Shown here: one piece after another, positions 45,493 to 55,200 of the stretch | Layout of the letters: each line of letters opens with the position of its first letter | Numbering within the stretch: the stretch's first letter is position 1 | Origin: Aliiruegeria sabulilitoris | GTDB lineage: Bacteria > Pseudomonadota > Alphaproteobacteria > Rhodobacterales > Rhodobacteraceae | Direction: 5' to 3' | Assembly: GCF_001558155.1 (NCBI RefSeq) | Contig: NZ_LOAS01000015.1 | Span: forward strand, 1-64,000 | DNA: 64,000 nucleotides | Position numbers and translations under genes: made by a program | Notes under the pieces: generated by a model | What the model saw: only the letters and a program-made list of their open reading frames with translations | What the model was told of the DNA's origin: nothing | Databases searched by the model: none

Positions 45493-48330
45493 CTACTCTG
45501 CCGCGTCCTCGTAGCTTTCCACCGGCGGGCAGGTACAGACGAGGTTGCGGTCACCATAGGCATTGTCCACCCGGCCCACGGGCGGCCAGTACTTGTCCAC
45601 CCGGAAGGAGCCCGGCGGGAAGCAGCCCTGTTCGCGCGGATAGGCGCGCTCCCAGTCTGCGATGAGATCCTCGACAGTATGCGGCGCGAAGTGCAGCGGG
45701 CTTTGCTCATAGGCGATCTCGCCGGCCTCGATGGCGCCGATCTCGGCGCGGATCGACAGCATTGCGTCGATGAAACGGTCGAGTTCGGCTTTGGTCTCGG
45801 ACTCGGTCGGCTCCACCATCAGCGTGCCGGCCACGGGCCAGGACATGGTGGGGGCGTGGAAGCCGCTATCCATCAGGCGCTTGGCGATATCATCGACCTG
45901 CACGCCGGCCTCGGCGAAGGGCCGGGTGTCGAGGATGCATTCATGCGCGACGCGCCCGCCCTTGCCCTTGAACAGCACGTCATAAGCGCCACTCAGGCGG
46001 GCGGCGATGTAGTTGGCGCTGAGGATGGCGACCTTGGTAGCCTGGGTGATGCCCTCGCCGCCCATCAGCTGCACATAGGCCCAGGAGATAGGCAGGATCG
46101 AGGCCGAGCCATAGGGCGCCGCCGAGACCGGGCCTTCGCGGCCGCCGGTCACCGGGTGGCCGGGCAGGAAGGGCTCCAGATGCGCCTTGACCCCGATCGG
46201 GCCCATGCCGGGACCACCGCCGCCATGGGGGATGCAGAAGGTCTTGTGCAGGTTGAGGTGGCTGACATCGGAGCCGAGATCGCCGGGCCGGGAAAGCCCC
46301 ACCATCGCGTTCAGGTTCGCCCCGTCAAGATAGACCTGCCCGCCATGTTCATGGGTAATCGCGCAGACATCGCGCACGGTGTCTTCGAAGACGCCGTGGG
46401 TGGAGGGGTAGGTGATCATGCAGGCGGCGAGCTTGTCGCCTGCGGCTTCCGCCTTGGCGCGGAAATCCTCCAGGTCGATGTCGCCGTTCTCCGCCGATTT
46501 CACCACGACGACCTTCATGCCCGCCATGGAAGCGGAGGCCGGGTTGGTGCCATGGGCGGATTTCGGGATCAGGCAGATATCGCGCGCCTCGCCGCGGGAG
46601 CGGTGATAGGCGGCAATGGTCAGCAGGCCCGCATACTCGCCCTGCGCGCCCGAATTGGGCTGCATGGACATGGCGTCATAGCCGGTGATCTCGCAGAGCT
46701 TGGCCGAGAGGTCTGTCAGCATCTCGGCATAGCCCTCGGCCTGATCGTCCGGCACGAAGGGGTGGATCTGGCCGAATTCGGGCCAGGTGATCGGCATCAT
46801 CTCCACGGCGGCGTTGAGCTTCATCGTGCAGGAGCCGAGCGGGATCATCGCCCGGTCCAAGGCGAGGTCCCGGTCCGCGAGGCGGCGCATGTAGCGCATC
46901 ATCTCGGCCTCGGCGCGGTTGAGGTGGAAGATCGGGTGGGTGAGGTAGTCGCTCTCCCGCAGCAGTTCCTCGGGCAGGGCGACGCGGGTGGGCTCACCGA
47001 AGCTGTCATTGATGCCGAAGGCACGCCAGACGCGCTCGATCGTGTCGGGCACGCAGGTTTCGTCCACCGAGATGCCGATTTTCGTGTCACCGAACTTGCG
47101 CAGGTTGATGCCCTCGGCCCGCGCCGAACGCAGGATGGCACCTTGCAGCGGGCCGACATCGACCGTGATCGTGTCGAAAATCCCGTCCGGGGCAACATCG
47201 AAGCCCGCATTGCGCAGCCCTTCGGCCAGACGTGCGGCCATGATGTGGACGCGCTCGGCAATGGCGCGCAGGCCGCGGGGGCCATGGAAAACGGCATAGA
47301 AGCTTGCCATGACCGCCAGCAACGCCTGCGCGGTACAGACATTCGACGTGGCCTTCTCGCGGCGGATATGCTGCTCGCGGGTGGCAAGCGAGAGGCGATA
47401 GGCCTTGTTGCCGCGCGCATCGACGGAGACACCGACGATCCGCCCCGGCATGGCGCGCTTGTACTGATCGAGGCAGGCCATGTAGGCGGCGTGCGGGCCG
47501 CCATAACCCATGGGCACGCCAAACCGTTGGGCGGAGCCCACGGCGATATCTGCGCCCATCGCGCCGGGCTCCTTGAGCAGAAGCAGCGCCAGTAGGTCCG
47601 CAGCGACGATGCCGATGGCCTTGTTGGCATGCAGCGCTTCCATTTCCGGCGTGAAATCACGCAGCGCACCATCGGTGCCCGGGTATTGGAACAGGGCGCC
47701 GAAGACGGCGCTGGCGTCCAACTCGTCCACCGGGGCCACGATCACCTCGATCCCGAGCGGGTGGGCGCGGGTCTCGACAACGGCGATGGTCTGCGGGTGA
47801 CAATTGGCATCGACGAAGAAGGCCGTCGCCTTGGATTTCGAAGCGCGCTGCGCCATGGCCATGGCCTCGGCGGCGGCGGTGCCTTCGTCCAGAAGCGACG
47901 CGTTGGCGATTTCCAGGCCTGTCAGATCGGCGATCATGGTCTGGAAGTTCAGCAGCGCCTCAAGCCGGCCCTGGGCGATTTCGGGCTGATAGGGCGTGTA
48001 AGCCGTGTACCAGGCCGCGTTTTCGAGGATATTGCGCTGGATCGCCGGCGGCGTGACGGTGCCATAATAGCCCTGTCCGATCAGCGAATGCAGCACCTGA
48101 TTGCGGCGGGCGACCTTGCGCATCTTCACCAGCATCTCGCCTTCGGCCATGGGCGCCCAGTCGAGCGGCGTTTGCTGGCGGAAATCGGCTGGAATTGTCT
48201 GGTCGATCAGCGTGTCCAGGCTGTCCACGCCAATCGCGGCGAGCATTTCTGCCATTTCTTCGGGCGAGGGGCCGATGTGACGGCGATTTGCGAAATCATA
48301 GGGCTGGTAGTCGGTGGGCTGGAAAGGCAA
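45493..48330 (-). CDS. gcvP: Glycine dehydrogenase (decarboxylating), P protein
   Basis: A 945-residue PLP enzyme that decarboxylates glycine and passes the aminomethyl group to lipoyl-GcvH. It is the fused (alpha+beta) form. The N-terminal half has [15 protein letters not shown] and [19 protein letters not shown]. The C-terminal half has the PLP lysine in [19 protein letters not shown] and [19 protein letters not shown]. No ATG fits; the start is TTG at 48330, preceded by GGGAG at 7 bases and at the point where homology begins ([17 protein letters not shown]). Third gene of the operon, separated from gcvH by a 166-bp spacer with a strong hairpin. Confidence 0.95.
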   Translation of the reverse strand: MPFQPTDYQPYDFANRRHIGPSPEEMAEMLAAIGVDSLDTLIDQTIPADFRQQTPLDWAPMAEGEMLVKMRKVARRNQVLHSLIGQGYYGTVTPPAIQRNILENAAWYTAYTPYQPEIAQGRLEALLNFQTMIADLTGLEIANASLLDEGTAAAEAMAMAQRASKSKATAFFVDANCHPQTIAVVETRAHPLGIEVIVAPVDELDASAVFGALFQYPGTDGALRDFTPEMEALHANKAIGIVAADLLALLLLKEPGAMGADIAVGSAQRFGVPMGYGGPHAAYMACLDQYKRAMPGRIVGVSVDARGNKAYRLSLATREQHIRREKATSNVCTAQALLAVMASFYAVFHGPRGLRAIAERVHIMAARLAEGLRNAGFDVAPDGIFDTITVDVGPLQGAILRSARAEGINLRKFGDTKIGISVDETCVPDTIERVWRAFGINDSFGEPTRVALPEELLRESDYLTHPIFHLNRAEAEMMRYMRRLADRDLALDRAMIPLGSCTMKLNAAVEMMPITWPEFGQIHPFVPDDQAEGYAEMLTDLSAKLCEITGYDAMSMQPNSGAQGEYAGLLTIAAYHRSRGEARDICLIPKSAHGTNPASASMAGMKVVVVKSAENGDIDLEDFRAKAEAAGDKLAACMITYPSTHGVFEDTVRDVCAITHEHGGQVYLDGANLNAMVGLSRPGDLGSDVSHLNLHKTFCIPHGGGGPGMGPIGVKAHLEPFLPGHPVTGGREGPVSAAPYGSASILPISWAYVQLMGGEGITQATKVAILSANYIAARLSGAYDVLFKGKGGRVAHECILDTRPFAEAGVQVDDIAKRLMDSGFHAPTMSWPVAGTLMVEPTESETKAELDRFIDAMLSIRAEIGAIEAGEIAYEQSPLHFAPHTVEDLIADWERAYPREQGCFPPGSFRVDKYWPPVGRVDNAYGDRNLVCTCPPVESYEDAAE

Positions 48331-48402
48331 GGCGGGGCTCCCGTTCGGTTTGGGATGGTGTTGCAAGCGCGGAGGCGAGATCATCGCCGCGGGAAAAGGC
48401 GG

Positions 48403-48439
48403 AGCGCCGCCCCCGCCCGCTGGGAGCGGGGGCGGCGCT
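48403..48439 (-). terminator. 14-pair GC hairpin between gcvH and gcvP
   Basis: AGCGCCGCCCCCGC (48403-48416) pairs perfectly with GCGGGGGCGGCGCT (48426-48439) across a nine-base loop. On the minus strand a short CCTTTTCCC follows. Its place inside the operon suggests partial termination or an mRNA-stabilising end for gcvTH, leaving less gcvP. Confidence 0.45.
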
Positions 48440-48496
48440 GCCCGGCCTCGTGACCAGGCGGATTGGTCGGAACCGGCGTGCCCGGAAGGGCGTGCC

Positions 48497-48859
48497 TCAG
48501 GCGGTCAGTTCCTTGTAGGCGGTCTCATCCATATAGGCGTCGAGTTGGCTGGCATCGTCGATCTTCACCTTGAAGAACCACGCCTCGCCCTCGGCATCTT
48601 CGTTGACCTTGCTGGGCGTGTCGATGATCGCTTCGTTGATCTCGACGATCTCGCCATCGACCGGCGCCACGATATCGGAGGCGGCCTTCACCGACTCGAT
48701 CACCACGATCTCGTCATCCTTGGAGACCTGGGTGCCGACCTCGGGAAGTTCCACGAAGACGATATCGCCGAGTTGCTCCTGGGCGTGGTCGGTAATGCCG
48801 ACCGTGACGATATCGCCGTCCAGGCTCAACCATTCATGGTCCTCGGTGTACTTGATCAT
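48497..48859 (-). CDS. gcvH: Glycine cleavage system H protein
   Basis: A 120-residue lipoyl carrier that shuttles the aminomethyl intermediate between the P, T and L proteins. The lipoylated lysine is Lys58 in [46 protein letters not shown] is the family core, and the C-terminus has YKELTA. The ATG at 48859 has GGAG-like CCCCCCGA upstream (minus-strand GGGGGGCT). It lies 13 bases after gcvT in the glycine-riboswitch operon. Confidence 0.97.
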   Translation of the reverse strand: MIKYTEDHEWLSLDGDIVTVGITDHAQEQLGDIVFVELPEVGTQVSKDDEIVVIESVKAASDIVAPVDGEIVEINEAIIDTPSKVNEDAEGEAWFFKVKIDDASQLDAYMDETAYKELTA

Positions 48860-48872
48860 TTCGGGGGGCTCC

Positions 48873-49994
48873 TCAGCGCTTGTAGGTGGAGGGACGGAAA
48901 GGAAGGGAGACGATCTCGGCGGCCATGCGCTTTCCGCGCACCTCGCCCCAGATCCGTGTTCCAGGCGCCGACAGGCGCGCAGGCACGTAGCCCATGGAGA
49001 TCGGATGACCGACCGTCGGGCCGAAAGCACCGGATGAGACGACACCAACCGGCGTCTCGTCCTTTTCATTTTCGAACAATTGCACGTGTTCCCGCATCGG
49101 CGCTCGACCTTCGGGACGGATGCCGACCCGGCGGCGATCTTCCGGATCGTCTGGATCCGAAAGCTTCGGCAACAGGATGGAATCGCCGGGGAATCCGCCT
49201 TCGTGGGCGCCGCCTGCGCGGCGGGTTTTCTGGATCGCCCAGGTCAGGCTTGCCTGAACCGGGTCGGTCGTGGTGTCGATGTCATTGCCATAAAGGCACA
49301 ATCCGGCCTCAAGGCGCAGCGAATCCCGCGCGCCGAGGCCGATCGGGGCGACCTCCTCCATGTCGAGCAAAGCACGGGCGAAGCCTTCTGCGTGATCCGC
49401 AGGAACCGAGATCTCGAAACCGTCCTCGCCGGTATAGCCGGAGCGCGAGATCCACAGCTCGCCGAAATCGCTCGGGAAGATACCGACCTCCATGAACGCC
49501 ATGGGCGCCACCGGCACGATGCGCGAGAGCGCGGCCTCGGCGGACGGTCCCTGGAGGGCGAGCAGCGCCCGGTCCGTGATCTCGACCAGTTCCGACGGCT
49601 GCAATCCGGCCCGCATGAGCGCGATATCGGCGGCCTTGCAGGCGGCATTGACCACGACGAACAGGTGGTCTTCACGCCGGGCGACCATGATGTCGTCCTC
49701 GATCCCGCCATTTTCATTGGTAAAGAAGGCATAACGTTGCCGGTTTGGCTTCAGCCCGGTGATGGATTGCGGCACCAACCGCTCAAGATCCTCCGCCGGG
49801 TCAGCGCCCGTCAGTAGGACCTGGCCCATATGGCTCACGTCGAACAGGCCAGCCGCCGCGCGGGTGTGAAGGTGTTCCTTCATCACGCCCATGGCGTATT
49901 GCACGGGCATCTCGTAGCCGGCAAAGGGCACCATCCGTGCTCCCAGTTCCAGATGCAGCCCGTGTAACGGGGTTTTCAGCAGGTCTTCCGCCAA
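48873..49994 (-). CDS. gcvT: Aminomethyltransferase (glycine cleavage T protein)
   Basis: A 373-residue tetrahydrofolate-dependent enzyme that releases ammonia and makes 5,10-methylene-THF. [67 protein letters not shown] and the C-terminal [20 protein letters not shown] are the family motifs. The start codon is TTG at 49994, preceded by GGAGAAGG at 4 bases; homology begins at once ([20 protein letters not shown]). First gene after the tandem glycine riboswitch, so expression should rise with glycine. Confidence 0.95.
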   Translation of the reverse strand: MAEDLLKTPLHGLHLELGARMVPFAGYEMPVQYAMGVMKEHLHTRAAAGLFDVSHMGQVLLTGADPAEDLERLVPQSITGLKPNRQRYAFFTNENGGIEDDIMVARREDHLFVVVNAACKAADIALMRAGLQPSELVEITDRALLALQGPSAEAALSRIVPVAPMAFMEVGIFPSDFGELWISRSGYTGEDGFEISVPADHAEGFARALLDMEEVAPIGLGARDSLRLEAGLCLYGNDIDTTTDPVQASLTWAIQKTRRAGGAHEGGFPGDSILLPKLSDPDDPEDRRRVGIRPEGRAPMREHVQLFENEKDETPVGVVSSGAFGPTVGHPISMGYVPARLSAPGTRIWGEVRGKRMAAEIVSLPFRPSTYKR

Positions 49995-50024
49995 TAGCCT
50001 TCTCCGTCGTCTCGCATTTGGCCG

Positions 50025-50069
50025 TCAGAGAAAATCCTCCGGCACCGATTCCGGGCTCGTCCTGCCCAT
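50025..50069 (-). CDS. Possible 14-codon leader peptide between riboswitch and gcvT
   Basis: On the minus strand an ATG (50067-50069) opens MGRTSPESVPEDFL and then TGA. GAGGGGG lies 5 bases upstream and is part of the last stem of the second aptamer. Ligand binding would hide that ribosome site. It might be a leader peptide or a chance frame; no homologue is known to me. Confidence 0.25.
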   Translation of the reverse strand: MGRTSPESVPEDFL

Positions 50070-50074
50070 TCGAT

Positions 50075-50233
50075 GCCCCCTCTGTCCTTCGGCCTGAGAT
50101 CGTTATCCCTTCGGCGGAGGCTTGCGCCTCACTCTCCAGAGTTTCTTCCCGTGCGGTCCTTTGGCCTGAGAGTTTACCGGGGCGGTTGCTCCTTCGGCAC
50201 CGGACCTTGCGGTCCAGCTTCTCCCGACGCGGG
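50075..50233 (-). ncRNA. Tandem glycine riboswitch
   Basis: Read on the minus strand, two consecutive glycine aptamers are visible. Aptamer I (about 50146-50233) contains CGGGAGAAGCT, GGTGCCGAAGGAGCAACC and CTCTCAGGCCAAAGGACCG. Aptamer II (about 50076-50145) contains CTGGAGAGTG, CGCCGAAGGGATAACG and ATCTCAGGCCGAAGGACAG. These are the conserved GGAGAG, CCGAAGG-GCAA and CAGGC-AAAGGAC elements of the family. Direct placement upstream of gcvT-gcvH-gcvP matches the known role: turning on glycine degradation when glycine is high. About 80 bases separate it from gcvT and should hold the expression platform. Confidence 0.95.
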
Positions 50234-50241
50234 GTAAACTC

Positions 50242-50270
50242 GGGATAGCGAATGTTTTCGGATACGGCAA
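50242..50270 (-). promoter_or_regulatory. Probable promoter of the gcv operon
   Basis: TTGCCG (50265-50270) and TATCCC (50242-50247), read on the minus strand, are 17 bases apart. The predicted transcript start near 50235 coincides with the beginning of the first glycine aptamer. Confidence 0.55.
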
Positions 50271-50308
50271 GCCTTGCCTTTGTGGCCGGTTCCAGACACA
50301 TCACCCGC

Positions 50309-50869
50309 ATGCAGGATCGACAGTTTTTCGGCTATGGTTCGCTCGTAAATCGGGCAACGCATGATTACCCGGGCACCCGGCCGGCGCGGCTGGATGGGTG
50401 GCGCAGGGTCTGGGTGCATACCAACCTGCGGCCTGTTGCCTATCTCTCGGTCGAGCGGGCGGAGTGTTCGATCGATGGTCTCGTGGCCGAGGTGCCCGGC
50501 GCCGATTGGGCGGCGCTGGACGAACGCGAGCGCGCTTATGACCGCCACCCGGTGGAAACGGTGCTGCATGCATGCGGATCAGACGCCCGGGCGCAGGTCT
50601 ATGCCGTGCCGGCCAGCCATGCCGCGCCGCCCGATGTCACCCATCCCGTCCTGCTGAGTTATATCGATACGGTCGTGCAGGGGTTCCTGAACGTGTTTGG
50701 GACGGGCGGGGCCGAACGCTTCTTTGCAACAACGGCCGGCTGGACGGCCCCGATTCTGAACGACCGGGCCGCACCGCGCTATCCGCGCCACCAACCGGTC
50801 ACCGACTGGCAGCGTGGCTTCGTGGACAGTCACCTGAACGCGCTATCGGCGCAGGTTCACAAGGCTTAG
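50309..50869 (+). CDS. Gamma-glutamylcyclotransferase-like (AIG2-type) protein
   Basis: A 186-residue protein of the BtrG/GGCT fold. FFGYGSLVNRATHDYPG at residues 6-22 is the substrate loop, followed by RLDGWRRVWVHTNLRPVAYLSVER and a conserved glutamate in LDERERAYDRHPVE. It differs from the ChaC protein at 28523, so the window encodes two distant relatives. The substrate is unknown; small gamma-glutamyl compounds are likely. ATG 50309 is divergent from the gcv operon. Its 3' end overlaps that of the convergent MATE gene by 27 bases. Confidence 0.82.
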   Translation: MQDRQFFGYGSLVNRATHDYPGTRPARLDGWRRVWVHTNLRPVAYLSVERAECSIDGLVAEVPGADWAALDERERAYDRHPVETVLHACGSDARAQVYAVPASHAAPPDVTHPVLLSYIDTVVQGFLNVFGTGGAERFFATTAGWTAPILNDRAAPRYPRHQPVTDWQRGFVDSHLNALSAQVHKA

Positions 50870-52234
50870 CAGACGTCCCTGGCGGGCGAAGGGCGGTTTG
50901 GTCGGCGGTGATTGTGGTCGCTTCATGATCCGTCCCGACAGGATTGTTGCGAGAATGGCAAAGGCCACGCCACCGAGCGCCTGTCCGATCAGCACGCCAG
51001 GTGCGCCCCAGACCGCGCCGCAGACCAGCACGAGGGGAATGGTGCCCAGCGTGTTGCGACCCCAGTTGATCCAGGTGGACCAGAGCGGCCGGCCGAGATT
51101 ATTGAAGGCGGCATTGGAGACGAAAATCGCGCCGTTGAAAAAGAACAGCAGCGCCAGCGGCCCGCAAAAGAGGTAGATCAGCGTCTGGGCGATACCTTCG
51201 GCTTCGAACAGGGCGGCAATGTATGGTCTGAGCAGGTAAAGCACCAGCGTGACCGTGATCACGACGAGCAGCGCGAAGAGCATTCCGTTCAACCAGGCAC
51301 GCCGGACCCTGTCATGTTGTCCGGCGCCGAAATTCTGTCCGATCACCGGCCCGATGGCCCCGGAGAGCGCGAAGATCGTGGCAAAGGCGACGGGCGACAT
51401 GCGCGCGATGATTGCCATTCCGGCGACGGCCTCCTCGCCATAGGCCGCCATGGCACGGGTGACATAGGCCTGCCCGACAGGGGTGGCCATCTGGGTCAGC
51501 ATCGCGGGGCCCGCGATTGCCAGCAGCGGGGCGAGCGCGCCGAGCATATGGCGCGGTGATGGGCGGCAAAGGCCACCATGGTGGCGAAAGATCGGGTAGA
51601 GGGCGGCGAGGGCGATGGTGATCCGGGCACAGACCGAGGCCAGCGCGGCCCCGGTCAGTTCCATGTCCAGCCCGAAGATCAGGATCGGGTCCAGCACGGC
51701 ATTGACGCCTGCGCCCCAGATTGTGGCCATCATCGACCGGCGCGCAGCACCATGCGCCCGCAGGATCGCGCCGCCCACCATGCCGACGAGCAGGAGCGGC
51801 AGGCTGGGGATGATAATGCGGAGATAGAGGACCGCGAGGTCCAGCGTTTCCCCCGTCGCGCCCACCAGTTGGGCCAATGGCCTGACATTCAACCATATCA
51901 GGGCGGCAAAGGCGGAGCCGAAAATCACCCCCCAGACCAGCGCCGTGGAAGCGCGGTTGCGGGCGAGAGTCTTCTCGCCCTCGCCGAGCGCCCGGGAGAC
52001 CTGCGCGCCGGCGGCAATGGCCATGCCGATCCCGATGGAGGACGTGAAGAACAGGATCGCCCCGGCATAGCCGATTGCCGCGGCCAGTTCCGCCTTGCCC
52101 AGCATCGAGATGAAAACCATGTCGATGAAATCGACCAGGAACACCGCCATCAGGCCGACCGAGGAGGTCAGCGTCATCACGGTGATATGGCGAAACAGGT
52201 TCCCCTTGAGGAACACGGCGTCTGGTGCGGGCAT
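50843..52234 (-). CDS. MATE-family multidrug/toxin exporter
   Basis: A 463-residue inner-membrane antiporter with 12 predicted helices in two homologous halves. Typical features are FVDFIDMVFISMLGKAELAAAIGYA near the N-terminus, ASTALVWGVIFGSA, and the second-half counterpart GEEAVAGMAIIARMSPVAFATIFALSGAIGPVIGQNFGAGQHDR, which is a strong MATE signature. It would export cationic compounds using sodium or protons; the substrate is not readable. The C-terminus is basic (KRPQSPPTKPPFARQGR). It overlaps the convergent gene at its 3' end and stands alone. Confidence 0.92.
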   Translation of the reverse strand: MPAPDAVFLKGNLFRHITVMTLTSSVGLMAVFLVDFIDMVFISMLGKAELAAAIGYAGAILFFTSSIGIGMAIAAGAQVSRALGEGEKTLARNRASTALVWGVIFGSAFAALIWLNVRPLAQLVGATGETLDLAVLYLRIIIPSLPLLLVGMVGGAILRAHGAARRSMMATIWGAGVNAVLDPILIFGLDMELTGAALASVCARITIALAALYPIFRHHGGLCRPSPRHMLGALAPLLAIAGPAMLTQMATPVGQAYVTRAMAAYGEEAVAGMAIIARMSPVAFATIFALSGAIGPVIGQNFGAGQHDRVRRAWLNGMLFALLVVITVTLVLYLLRPYIAALFEAEGIAQTLIYLFCGPLALLFFFNGAIFVSNAAFNNLGRPLWSTWINWGRNTLGTIPLVLVCGAVWGAPGVLIGQALGGVAFAILATILSGRIMKRPQSPPTKPPFARQGRLLSLVNLRR

Positions 52235-52354
52235 GGGGCATCCTTCGGGCGGGTGCCCGTCCCGTCACCCTTATCCATTCTCAAGCCATTTGCCACCGCC
52301 GCCCGCGCACATGGGGTTGGCGCTGGCGCAGATGCGCGCTGTTGCCGGGGCCGT

Positions 52355-52684
52355 TTATGGCCTGACCGGGCAGATATAGCGCTCGTAAACCCAGCCCGTC
52401 GGGCCGGCGATATCCTGTTCGTCGGGGCTGTTGAGGATAGAGACCTGGCGCCAGCCATTCGTCCCATAGGGTTCGAAGGAGAGCATGTAGGTGCCCGGGC
52501 CCAGCTTGTGGGTCATCGCGCAGCTTGTCGAACCGCAGCGGCGCAGGGCCAGGAAATTGTCGCCCTGCGGATTCAGCCCGCAAGTGACGTAGATTTCGCC
52601 ACTATAGGCAAGTGCGGCGCCGCTGGCGGCAAAGCTGAGTGCCAGCGCGACGGCGAGGGACGGGAGATTTGGAAAGGCTGCCAT
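52355..52684 (-). CDS. Small secreted SH3-like protein
   Basis: A 109-residue exported protein. The signal peptide covers residues 1-27 (LAVALALSFAASGAALA). The mature part looks like a bacterial SH3 (SH3b) domain: VTCGLNPQGDNFLALR, KLGPGTYML, NGWRQVSIL and GWVYERYICP match the order of SH3b strands. Three cysteines replace parts of the usual loop and may form a disulfide. Such proteins bind the cell wall or other proteins. GGAGG lies 6 bases before ATG 52684. It stands alone between MATE and the acr3 end. Confidence 0.75.
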   Translation of the reverse strand: MAAFPNLPSLAVALALSFAASGAALAYSGEIYVTCGLNPQGDNFLALRRCGSTSCAMTHKLGPGTYMLSFEPYGTNGWRQVSILNSPDEQDIAGPTGWVYERYICPVRP

Positions 52685-52791
52685 GGCGTCCTCCGAACGC
52701 ATTGGAATGGTTGAAGGAAAATGGGTCCTTGCGAGTCGCGTCAATCGGTCAAATCGCCTCTTGCCGACGGTTTGCGCCCTTAGCGGCATCC

Positions 52792-52866
52792 GGGAGGGGG
52801 CGTCGCCCTCCCCCCCTCGCTCTGGCGTGCGCTGCTTGCCCGGATATTCGCGGAAAGAGGATGAGG
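52792..52866. repeat. Dispersed intergenic repeat, copy D, with a G/C hairpin
   Basis: CCCGGATATTCGCGGAAAG followed by AGGATGAG (52839-52866) is an inverted, diverged copy of the TCATCTTTCC repeat at 27351 and 43749. It is preceded by a G-rich/C-rich hairpin (GGGAGGGGGC, GCCCTCCC, about 52792-52815). Together they fill the spacer downstream of the ars operon. Confidence 0.45.
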
Positions 52867-52905
52867 GGGCTCGCCCTTGCTTGCTGGCGGATGTCCAGAC
52901 CCGGT

Positions 52906-53916
52906 CTAAGCCGGGAATCGCGCCCGGGTTCGGTTGGCAAAGGCCACCAGGGACAGCATCACCGGAACCTCGACAAGAACACCGACCACTGTTGCCAGTG
53001 CGGCGCCCGAGCCGAGGCCGAACAGGCTGATTGCGACGGCGACGGCCAGTTCGAAGAAGTTCGAGGTGCCAATCATCGCGCAGGGGGCGGCGATCCGGTG
53101 GGGTACCTTTGCAGCCCAGGCGGCGGCATAGGCGACGGCAAAGATCGAGTAGCTCTGGATGATGATAGGGACGGCAATGAGCAGGATGGCCGAGGGGCGG
53201 GAGACAATTGTTTCGGCCTGAAGTGCGAAGAGGATCACGACGGTGACGGTCAGCGCCATTGCGGAGAAGGGCGAGACCCTCGCCTTGAAGGCGTCGATCG
53301 CCGCGACATCTCCCAGCCGTGCCCGGGTGATCATGCCAGCGATGAGCGGCAGAACGATATATAGGACAACCGAGAGCAGCAGGGTTTCCCACGGCACGGT
53401 GATATCCGTCACGCCAAGCAGGAACGCGACGATGGGGGCAAAGGCGATGACCATGATGAGGTCGTTCACCGTCACCTGCACCAGCGTGTAGTTCGGATCG
53501 CCCCTGGTCAGGTTGGACCAGACGAAGACCATGGCGGTGCAGGGCGCGGCGCCCAGCAGGATGAGGCCCGCGATATATTGCTGGGCGTCCTCGGGGGCGA
53601 TCCAGGGAGCGAAGATCGTCTCGAAGAACAGCACGGCGAGGAAGGCCATGGTGAAGGGTTTGATCAGCCAGTTCACCACCAGCGTGATGATCAGCCCGCG
53701 TGGTGCCTTGGCCACGTCCTTGATGGAGGAGAGATCCACGCCCACCATCATCGGGTAGACCATCGCCCAGATCAGCACCGCGACGACGAGGTTCACGGAG
53801 GCGAACTCTGCCCCCGCGACGAAACCGACAATGCCGGGAGCGATATTGCCGAGGATCAGGCCGGCCACCATGGCCAGTGCAACCCAGACGGAGAGGTAGC
53901 GTTCGAAGCTGCTCAT
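52906..53916 (-). CDS. acr3: Arsenite efflux transporter, ACR3 type
   Basis: A 336-residue, ten-helix membrane protein that exports As(III), using the proton motive force. The Cys essential in ACR3 proteins is Cys126 in [21 protein letters not shown], the family's best signature. [34 protein letters not shown] and the C-terminal [15 protein letters not shown] (conserved Glu) are also present. Last gene of the ars operon, 6 bases after arsJ. Not related to the E. coli ArsB permease. Confidence 0.95.
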   Translation of the reverse strand: MSSFERYLSVWVALAMVAGLILGNIAPGIVGFVAGAEFASVNLVVAVLIWAMVYPMMVGVDLSSIKDVAKAPRGLIITLVVNWLIKPFTMAFLAVLFFETIFAPWIAPEDAQQYIAGLILLGAAPCTAMVFVWSNLTRGDPNYTLVQVTVNDLIMVIAFAPIVAFLLGVTDITVPWETLLLSVVLYIVLPLIAGMITRARLGDVAAIDAFKARVSPFSAMALTVTVVILFALQAETIVSRPSAILLIAVPIIIQSYSIFAVAYAAAWAAKVPHRIAAPCAMIGTSNFFELAVAVAISLFGLGSGAALATVVGVLVEVPVMLSLVAFANRTRARFPA

Positions 53917-53922
53917 TCGTAT

Positions 53923-55200
53923 TTATCCTTGTGTTGCCTCGGCGGGCGTTGCGGCGTGCAGCTTGCGAGCGGAGAGCCAGGAGAGGAAGGCCATCAGCGC
54001 GGCTGTTCCCAGCGTCAGCGGCAAGCCCCCGAGCTGGTAGCTCAAGCCGGAGAGCAACGTGCCCAGAAGCCGCCCGGCGGCGTTCGACATGTAGTAGAAA
54101 CCCACATCCATCGTCACCCGGTCATCATGGGTGAAGGCGAGGATCAGGTAGGAGTGGACGGAGGAGTTCACAGCAAAGACGAAACCGAAGATCATCAGTC
54201 CGGCCACCAGCGTGAGTGTGAGCCATGTGGAGGGTCCGCCTGCGACCAGCGCACAGAGCGCCAGCGTGGCCGGGATCAACGTCAGAAGGCCCACCCATTG
54301 CACCGCAAGCGCGACGATCTGGTCGGTGCTTTTCTCCCTGGCCTTCAGCAACCCCGGCGCCCAGGCCTGCACCGCGCCATAAGCGATGATCCAGAGCGCC
54401 ATGAAAGTGCCGATCTGGAAGAAGGCCATGCGGTTGCCGGCCTCGGAGCCATCCGAAAGGACCGCGTAGAAATAGATCGGGATGCCAACCACGAACCACA
54501 CGTCGCGGGCGCCGAACAGGAAGACGCGGGCGAGCGAGAGCAGGTTCACATTTCGGTTCCTGGAGAAGACCTCCTTGAACTTGGCCCCCTTCTTGCCCTG
54601 TGGCAGGCCCTTGGGCATCAGGGCGGCAATGGCCGCAAGGATTGCGGCCAGCACCGCGGCCATTGCCAGCACCGAGCCGGTAAACCCGACCGTGCCCAGC
54701 AAAACGGTACCGAGCAGGAAGCCCATGCCCTTCACGGCGTTCTTGGAGCCGGTCAGGTAGGCGACCCAGCGGAAGAGCCCGTCTCCTTCGCTCGGCGCCA
54801 GTAGTTTCACGGCGGATTTGGAAGACATCTTGGCCAGATCCTTGGCCACGCCGGAGAGTCCCTGCACAACCATCACGTAGATGACCGATGAAACCAGCGC
54901 CCATTCCGGATCCAGCCCGGCCAGCGCCACAAGCGCCACGATCTGGATGCCGAGGCCCGCGTAGAGCGTCGAGGTGAGGCCGAACCGCGCCGCGATCCAT
55001 CCCGCCGAGAGGTTGGTGACCATGCCCATGAACTCGTAGAGCAGGAACAGGTAGGCCAGCTGGACGGGCGAGAAACCCAGCGTATGGAAATGCAGAAGCA
55101 CCAGCATGCGCAGGGCGCCATCGGTGAGCATGAAAGCCCAGTAGGCAGCCGTGACAGCGATATAGGCCGGGATGCCCGGGGCTCGTTCCGGAACGGTCAT
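53923..55200 (-). CDS. arsJ: Organoarsenical efflux MFS transporter ArsJ
   Basis: A 425-residue, 12-helix MFS protein. ArsJ exports 1-arseno-3-phosphoglycerate, made by the partner GAPDH, giving net arsenate extrusion. Conserved pieces are AYWAFMLTDGALRMLVLLHFHTLGFSP, GLSGVAKDLAKMSSKSAVKLLAP, TGSKNAVKGMGFLLG and MDVGFYYMSNAAGRLLGTLLSG. The start overlaps the GAPDH stop by one base, so the pair is translationally coupled. That fits the known two-protein pathway. Confidence 0.95.
   Translation of the reverse strand: MTVPERAPGIPAYIAVTAAYWAFMLTDGALRMLVLLHFHTLGFSPVQLAYLFLLYEFMGMVTNLSAGWIAARFGLTSTLYAGLGIQIVALVALAGLDPEWALVSSVIYVMVVQGLSGVAKDLAKMSSKSAVKLLAPSEGDGLFRWVAYLTGSKNAVKGMGFLLGTVLLGTVGFTGSVLAMAAVLAAILAAIAALMPKGLPQGKKGAKFKEVFSRNRNVNLLSLARVFLFGARDVWFVVGIPIYFYAVLSDGSEAGNRMAFFQIGTFMALWIIAYGAVQAWAPGLLKAREKSTDQIVALAVQWVGLLTLIPATLALCALVAGGPSTWLTLTLVAGLMIFGFVFAVNSSVHSYLILAFTHDDRVTMDVGFYYMSNAAGRLLGTLLSGLSYQLGGLPLTLGTAALMAFLSWLSARKLHAATPAEATQG

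Noticed and set aside
45391-47595. A 734-codon open frame on the plus strand, antisense to gcvP
   Set aside because: It mirrors the codon structure of gcvP, whose protein is strongly conserved. GC-rich genes often leave long antisense frames. No motif or ribosome site supports it.
50075-50233. A gene in the spacer between gcvT and the GGCT-like gene
   Set aside because: A minus-strand open frame crosses it, but the sequence folds as two glycine aptamers and has the exact conserved riboswitch segments.
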